From: Ferrithrix thermotolerans DSM 19514
GTDB taxonomy: Bacteria > Actinomycetota > Acidimicrobiia > Acidimicrobiales > Ilumatobacteraceae
Length of the DNA stretch: 8,713 nt
Assembly: GCA_945878705.1 (NCBI GenBank)
Contig: CAMCUE010000038.1
Span: 1 to 8,713, forward strand
Direction of reading: 5' to 3'
Shown here: positions 5,948-8,713 of the stretch, piece after piece
Position numbering within the stretch: the first letter of the stretch is position 1
How the letters are laid out: every line of letters begins with the position of its first letter
Notes under the pieces: generated by a model
What the model was told of the DNA's origin: nothing
The model's input: only the letters and a program-made list of their open reading frames with translations
The model's database searches: none
Program-made: the position numbers and the translations under genes

Positions 5948-6808
5948 ATGAAATCAGTGTTTGCAACTTTGCCGAGCCCATCACAAGGATCAGTTGAAAT
6001 TTTTTCGTTGCGATTCAACGCTTATGGATTAATGATCGCACTTGGTGTCATCGCCGCAGTTTGGTTATTCAAAAAACGACTCGTCGAGCGTGGGCATGAG
6101 AATCCGGACGACGCAGGTTCAATCGCGATGGTTGCTGTACCGATTGGCATCATCGGTGCTCGCGCGTATCACGTGATAACTGACTTGGAAAGATTTCAAG
6201 GAAACTGGATTGATATCGTGAAAATTTGGCATGGCGGCCTTGGGATTTGGGGTGGCATCACAGTCGGAGTTATCTCCGGAATTTTTGTTGCACGCAAACG
6301 CAAACTTGGAATAGCCGTTGGCCTAACTTGTGTCGCACCTGGTCTCGCCCTTGCTCAATCAATTGGTCGATGGGGAAATTGGTTTAATCAAGAACTTTTT
6401 GGCAGACCAACAACACTGCCGTGGGCTTTAGAAATTTCTGCTGCCAAAGCGAAGTCTGCAGGCTTTGCGGCCGGAACCACTTTTCATCCGACATTTTTAT
6501 ACGAGTCACTCGGTTGTCTACTTATATGCGTTGCCTTAATCAAGATTGATCAAAAATGGCGCCCGCGAGACGGACGGCTTTTTGCGATGTATGTTGCTGG
6601 CTATACATTTTTAAGATTTTTCGTAGAGTCGCTGCGAATTGATACAACAAAACATATTGGTGGTTTGCGCTTAAATCAATGGACAGCGATCGTAGTTTTT
6701 GCACTTGCCGTCGTGTATCTAATCATTGATCGTCTCGTAGAATTAGAGTCGTGGCCGAGAAAATTTCAAAAGAAACTGTCGTCAAAGTCTCGCGACTCGC
6801 AAGACTAA
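5948..6808 (+). CDS. lgt: Prolipoprotein diacylglyceryl transferase
   Basis: A 286-residue polytopic membrane enzyme that transfers diacylglycerol from phosphatidylglycerol to the lipobox cysteine of prolipoproteins, the first step of lipoprotein maturation. The signature GRWGNWFNQELFGRP (140-154) contains Arg141, Asn144, Glu149 and Gly152, equivalent to E. coli Arg143, Asn146, Glu151 and Gly154. Tyr26 (AYGLM) and the trio Arg223, Glu227 and Arg230 (RFFVESLR) also match, and FHPTFLYE lies at 179-186. The E. coli FHGG histidine is replaced by Trp101 in IWGG, as I recall for other actinobacterial enzymes. I chose the ATG at 5948, not the in-frame 5897: the protein then begins MKSVFATLPSP, the usual Lgt opening, while the extra 17 residues look unrelated and cover a promoter. 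The last 19 codons overlap gatC in another frame. Confidence 0.96.
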   Translation: MKSVFATLPSPSQGSVEIFSLRFNAYGLMIALGVIAAVWLFKKRLVERGHENPDDAGSIAMVAVPIGIIGARAYHVITDLERFQGNWIDIVKIWHGGLGIWGGITVGVISGIFVARKRKLGIAVGLTCVAPGLALAQSIGRWGNWFNQELFGRPTTLPWALEISAAKAKSAGFAAGTTFHPTFLYESLGCLLICVALIKIDQKWRPRDGRLFAMYVAGYTFLRFFVESLRIDTTKHIGGLRLNQWTAIVVFALAVVYLIIDRLVELESWPRKFQKKLSSKSRDSQD

Positions 6809-7053
6809 GTCTTACTACCGAAGAAACCGAGCGGATGACAGCCCAGTTGGCTGGCATGCTCGAACATTTTCGAGATATTGACGCTCTTGATCTCGCATCG
6901 GTTGAGCCGATGACTCAGCCGTACCCATTGAAAAATGTATTGCGCAAAGATGTTGAGTTGCCATCGTTAGATCGAGATGAAGTCCTTGATCAAGCACCCG
7001 CCGCCGAGAGTGGTCGCTTTCGCGTTCCACCAACTATTGGTTTCGACGTTTAA
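6751..7053 (+). CDS. gatC: Asp/Glu-tRNA amidotransferase subunit C
   Basis: A 100-residue protein of normal GatC length. GatC is the small subunit that holds GatA and GatB together in the complex that converts Glu-tRNA(Gln) to Gln-tRNA(Gln), and Asp-tRNA(Asn) to Asn-tRNA(Asn) in species lacking AsnRS. Conserved parts are VVKVSRLARLSLTTEE (10-25), the VEPM segment near residue 51-54, LRKD at 64-67, and the C-terminal APAAESGRFRVPPTIG. The start is GTG at 6751: the N-terminal MAEKISKETV matches the family opening, and a later start would remove conserved helix 1. It overlaps the end of lgt by 58 bp in a different frame, and only a weak AG-rich stretch (TTAGAG) precedes it, so its translation may depend on ribosomes moving along lgt. 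gatA follows after three bases. Confidence 0.95.
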   Translation: MAEKISKETVVKVSRLARLSLTTEETERMTAQLAGMLEHFRDIDALDLASVEPMTQPYPLKNVLRKDVELPSLDRDEVLDQAPAAESGRFRVPPTIGFDV

Positions 7054-7056
7054 CAG

Positions 7057-8472
7057 ATGCAGAAACTTGTTGACATTGTCGCCGGCGTAACTAACGGTTC
7101 GCTTAAAGCAAGCGCGGTCGTTGAAGAGCATTTGGCACGAATCGTTGCCCGTGAAAGTGAGATTCATGCTTTCAATTTGGTGACAGCAGATCAGGCGCGC
7201 AACGATGCCGCAAAAGTTGACGAAGATGTAAAAGCTGGCAAAAAAGTTGGAGCACTAGCTGGTGTGCCGATCGCGCTGAAAGACAACATGTGCACGCGCG
7301 GTGTTGAAACAACTTGCTCATCAAAAATATTGCAAGGTTGGAAGCCACCATACGATGCAACGGTCGTTACAAAATTGCGCGCTGCCGGCGCTGTGATCAT
7401 GGGTAAAACTAATCTCGACGAATTCGCAATGGGTTCGAGCACTGAGAACTCGGCGTTTGGTCCCACTAAAAATCCACATGATATTTCGCGTGTGCCTGGT
7501 GGATCAAGTGGCGGTAGTGCAGCAGCAGTAAGCGCAGGTTTTGCTGCGGCATCTTTGGGTAGCGACACTGGTGGAAGTATTCGTCAGCCGGCAGCGTTGT
7601 GTGGAGTTGTTGGTGTGAAACCGACTTATGGAGTTGTTTCGCGCTACGGACTCGTCGCGTTTGCTAGCAGTCTTGATCAAATTGGACCATTCACGAGTGA
7701 TGTGCGTGACGCAGCGACATTGCTTGAAGTTATTTCTGGTCATGACCCAATGGATTCAACTTCAATTCCGCAGGCAGCGCCGTCGCTTGTTTCGGTTCTA
7801 GATCACGGTGTTGCAGGCATGCGCATCGGCAGAGTTACAGATCTTCCCGAGGGCTGTGAGCCAGATGTTCTTGCTCGACTTGAGGCTGCGTTTGACGCCT
7901 TGCGCAGTGCTGGGGCGATAATCGTTGATGTTAAATTGCCTTCAATTCAATATTGTCTGACTGCGTATTATTTAATTGCACCGGCAGAGGCGAGCAGCAA
8001 TCTCGCGCGCTACGACGGTGTTCGCTATGGCAATCGCGTTGACGCTGCGGATTTAAATTCAATGTATGCGGCAACTCGCGAGGCTGGTTTTGGTGAAGAA
8101 GTGAAACGTCGGATCATGCTCGGAACATATGCGTTGTCGGCTGGTTATTACGACGCGTATTACGGCAAGGCGCTTAAAGTTCGCCGATTGATTTCAGACG
8201 ATTTTGCTCACGCCTACGAAAAAACAGATGTAATTCTCACGCCAACTTCACCTTCGGTTGCATTTAAGTTTGGCTCAAAAACCGATAATCCGTTGGCGAT
8301 GTACTTGTGTGATGTGTTTACGATTCCAACAAATTTGGCGGGTCATCCCGCAATGAGCGTGCCATTTGGAACAGGCGCAGATTCAATGCCAGTTGGCGTG
8401 CAAGTTTTGGCGACAACTCTTGGTGAGCAAGCAATGTTTAAAGTCGCTGCTGAACTTGAGAGGTCGTTATGA
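7057..8472 (+). CDS. gatA: Asp/Glu-tRNA amidotransferase subunit A
   Basis: A 471-residue amidase-signature enzyme, slightly shorter than the usual 480-490. GatA hydrolyses glutamine and passes the ammonia through a channel to GatB. The Ser-cisSer-Lys triad is complete: Lys75 in PIALKDN, Ser150 in PGGSSGGS, and the nucleophile Ser174 in [11 protein letters not shown]. The spacings of 75 and 24 residues equal those of S. aureus GatA (Lys79, Ser154, Ser178). The amidase-signature core around [20 protein letters not shown] and the C-terminal [10 protein letters not shown] and PVGVQV segments are intact. The ATG lies three bases after gatC; no Shine-Dalgarno sequence is evident there. Its TGA overlaps the gatB ATG by 4 bp. 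The gene appears ordinary and full length. Confidence 0.98.
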   Translation: MQKLVDIVAGVTNGSLKASAVVEEHLARIVARESEIHAFNLVTADQARNDAAKVDEDVKAGKKVGALAGVPIALKDNMCTRGVETTCSSKILQGWKPPYDATVVTKLRAAGAVIMGKTNLDEFAMGSSTENSAFGPTKNPHDISRVPGGSSGGSAAAVSAGFAAASLGSDTGGSIRQPAALCGVVGVKPTYGVVSRYGLVAFASSLDQIGPFTSDVRDAATLLEVISGHDPMDSTSIPQAAPSLVSVLDHGVAGMRIGRVTDLPEGCEPDVLARLEAAFDALRSAGAIIVDVKLPSIQYCLTAYYLIAPAEASSNLARYDGVRYGNRVDAADLNSMYAATREAGFGEEVKRRIMLGTYALSAGYYDAYYGKALKVRRLISDDFAHAYEKTDVILTPTSPSVAFKFGSKTDNPLAMYLCDVFTIPTNLAGHPAMSVPFGTGADSMPVGVQVLATTLGEQAMFKVAAELERSL

Positions 8473-8713
8473 GCGAAGTCGCAGCACTTCCTAACGGTTG
8501 GCAATTAATTGTTGGTTTAGAAGTTCACGTTGAACTAGCGACGAAAACAAAAATGTTTAGTGCTAGTGCAAATAGATTCGGCGATGAACCGAACACGAAT
8601 ATTGATCCTGTGACACTGGGTTTGCCAGGTGCTCTGCCTGTTCTAAATCAACATGCCATCGAACTTGCAATGCGAATTGGTTTGGCGTTGAATTGCAAAG
8701 TTCAGCCGTGCAC
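8469..8713 (+). CDS. gatB: Asp/Glu-tRNA amidotransferase subunit B, N-terminal part, cut by the window edge
   Basis: The first 81 codons are present and the gene runs off the right edge. GatB is the tRNA-binding kinase/transamidase subunit that activates the Glu or Asp carboxyl group with ATP. The start is typical: [10 protein letters not shown] (13-22), FGDEPNTN (37-44), [11 protein letters not shown] (50-60) and LALNC (72-76). The ATG overlaps the gatA stop (ATGA), and a GAGG core five bases upstream is the best Shine-Dalgarno sequence in the window. Many GatB proteins carry a four-cysteine zinc site here, of the form FCxC and CPxC; this one has Ser31, Ser33, Asp46 and Thr49 at those places, so the zinc site is absent. 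That is a known kind of variation in the family as far as I recall. Confidence 0.96.
   Translation, partial: MSEVAALPNGWQLIVGLEVHVELATKTKMFSASANRFGDEPNTNIDPVTLGLPGALPVLNQHAIELAMRIGLALNCKVQPC

Noticed and set aside
7191..7568. A 125-codon minus-strand open frame
   Set aside because: It is antisense to the conserved catalytic core of gatA and resembles no family.
1..8713. Mobile elements, CRISPR arrays or defence systems
   Set aside because: No transposase, integrase, terminal inverted repeats, spaced direct repeats or defence-type domains were seen; every gene fits a chromosomal housekeeping or envelope role.

Overview
The window looks like a stretch of actinobacterial chromosome. The evidence is the gene content: a GT4 glycosyltransferase, a class I methyltransferase and an alpha/alpha-barrel-like protein in one cluster, an Lnt of the variant type with an S-W-E active-site motif, an Lgt with IWGG in place of FHGG, and several starts that lack a Shine-Dalgarno sequence. 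Base composition is moderate (mid-40s % GC by eye, not counted), which would fit a low-GC actinobacterium such as a freshwater or marine member of the Acidimicrobiia. That placement is inference.

The layout is fully divergent around about 5505-5562. Leftward (minus strand) from 5504 to the left edge run six tightly packed genes: an HtpX-like M48 membrane metallopeptidase, apolipoprotein N-acyltransferase (lnt), an aldose-1-epimerase-like protein, a GT4 glycosyltransferase, a SAM methyltransferase, and the start of an alpha/alpha-barrel ('prenyltransferase'-annotated) protein cut by the window edge. The first three are joined by a 4-bp overlap or direct stop/start contact. A 50-bp gap with a well-placed -10-like box suggests that the glycosyltransferase also starts its own leaderless transcript.

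Rightward (plus strand) from 5563 to the right edge lie a two-cluster 4Fe-4S ferredoxin, prolipoprotein diacylglyceryl transferase (lgt), and gatC, gatA and gatB (cut by the edge), which form the tRNA-dependent amidotransferase. lgt probably has its own promoter and starts at 5948 rather than 5897. It overlaps gatC by 58 bp, and gatA and gatB overlap by 4 bp.

Functionally, the left arm is about the cell envelope (lipoprotein acylation, membrane proteolysis, probably glycoconjugate synthesis). The right arm holds lipoprotein lipidation, an electron carrier, and Gln-tRNA/Asn-tRNA formation. The first and last steps of lipoprotein maturation (Lgt, Lnt) lie on opposite sides of the divergent promoter region; LspA is not in the window. 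I found no mobile element, CRISPR array, RNA gene or obviously foreign segment, and no gene-free stretch above 300 bases. The most notable observation is that the Lnt catalytic cysteine is a serine and its nitrilase domain contains no cysteine at all.
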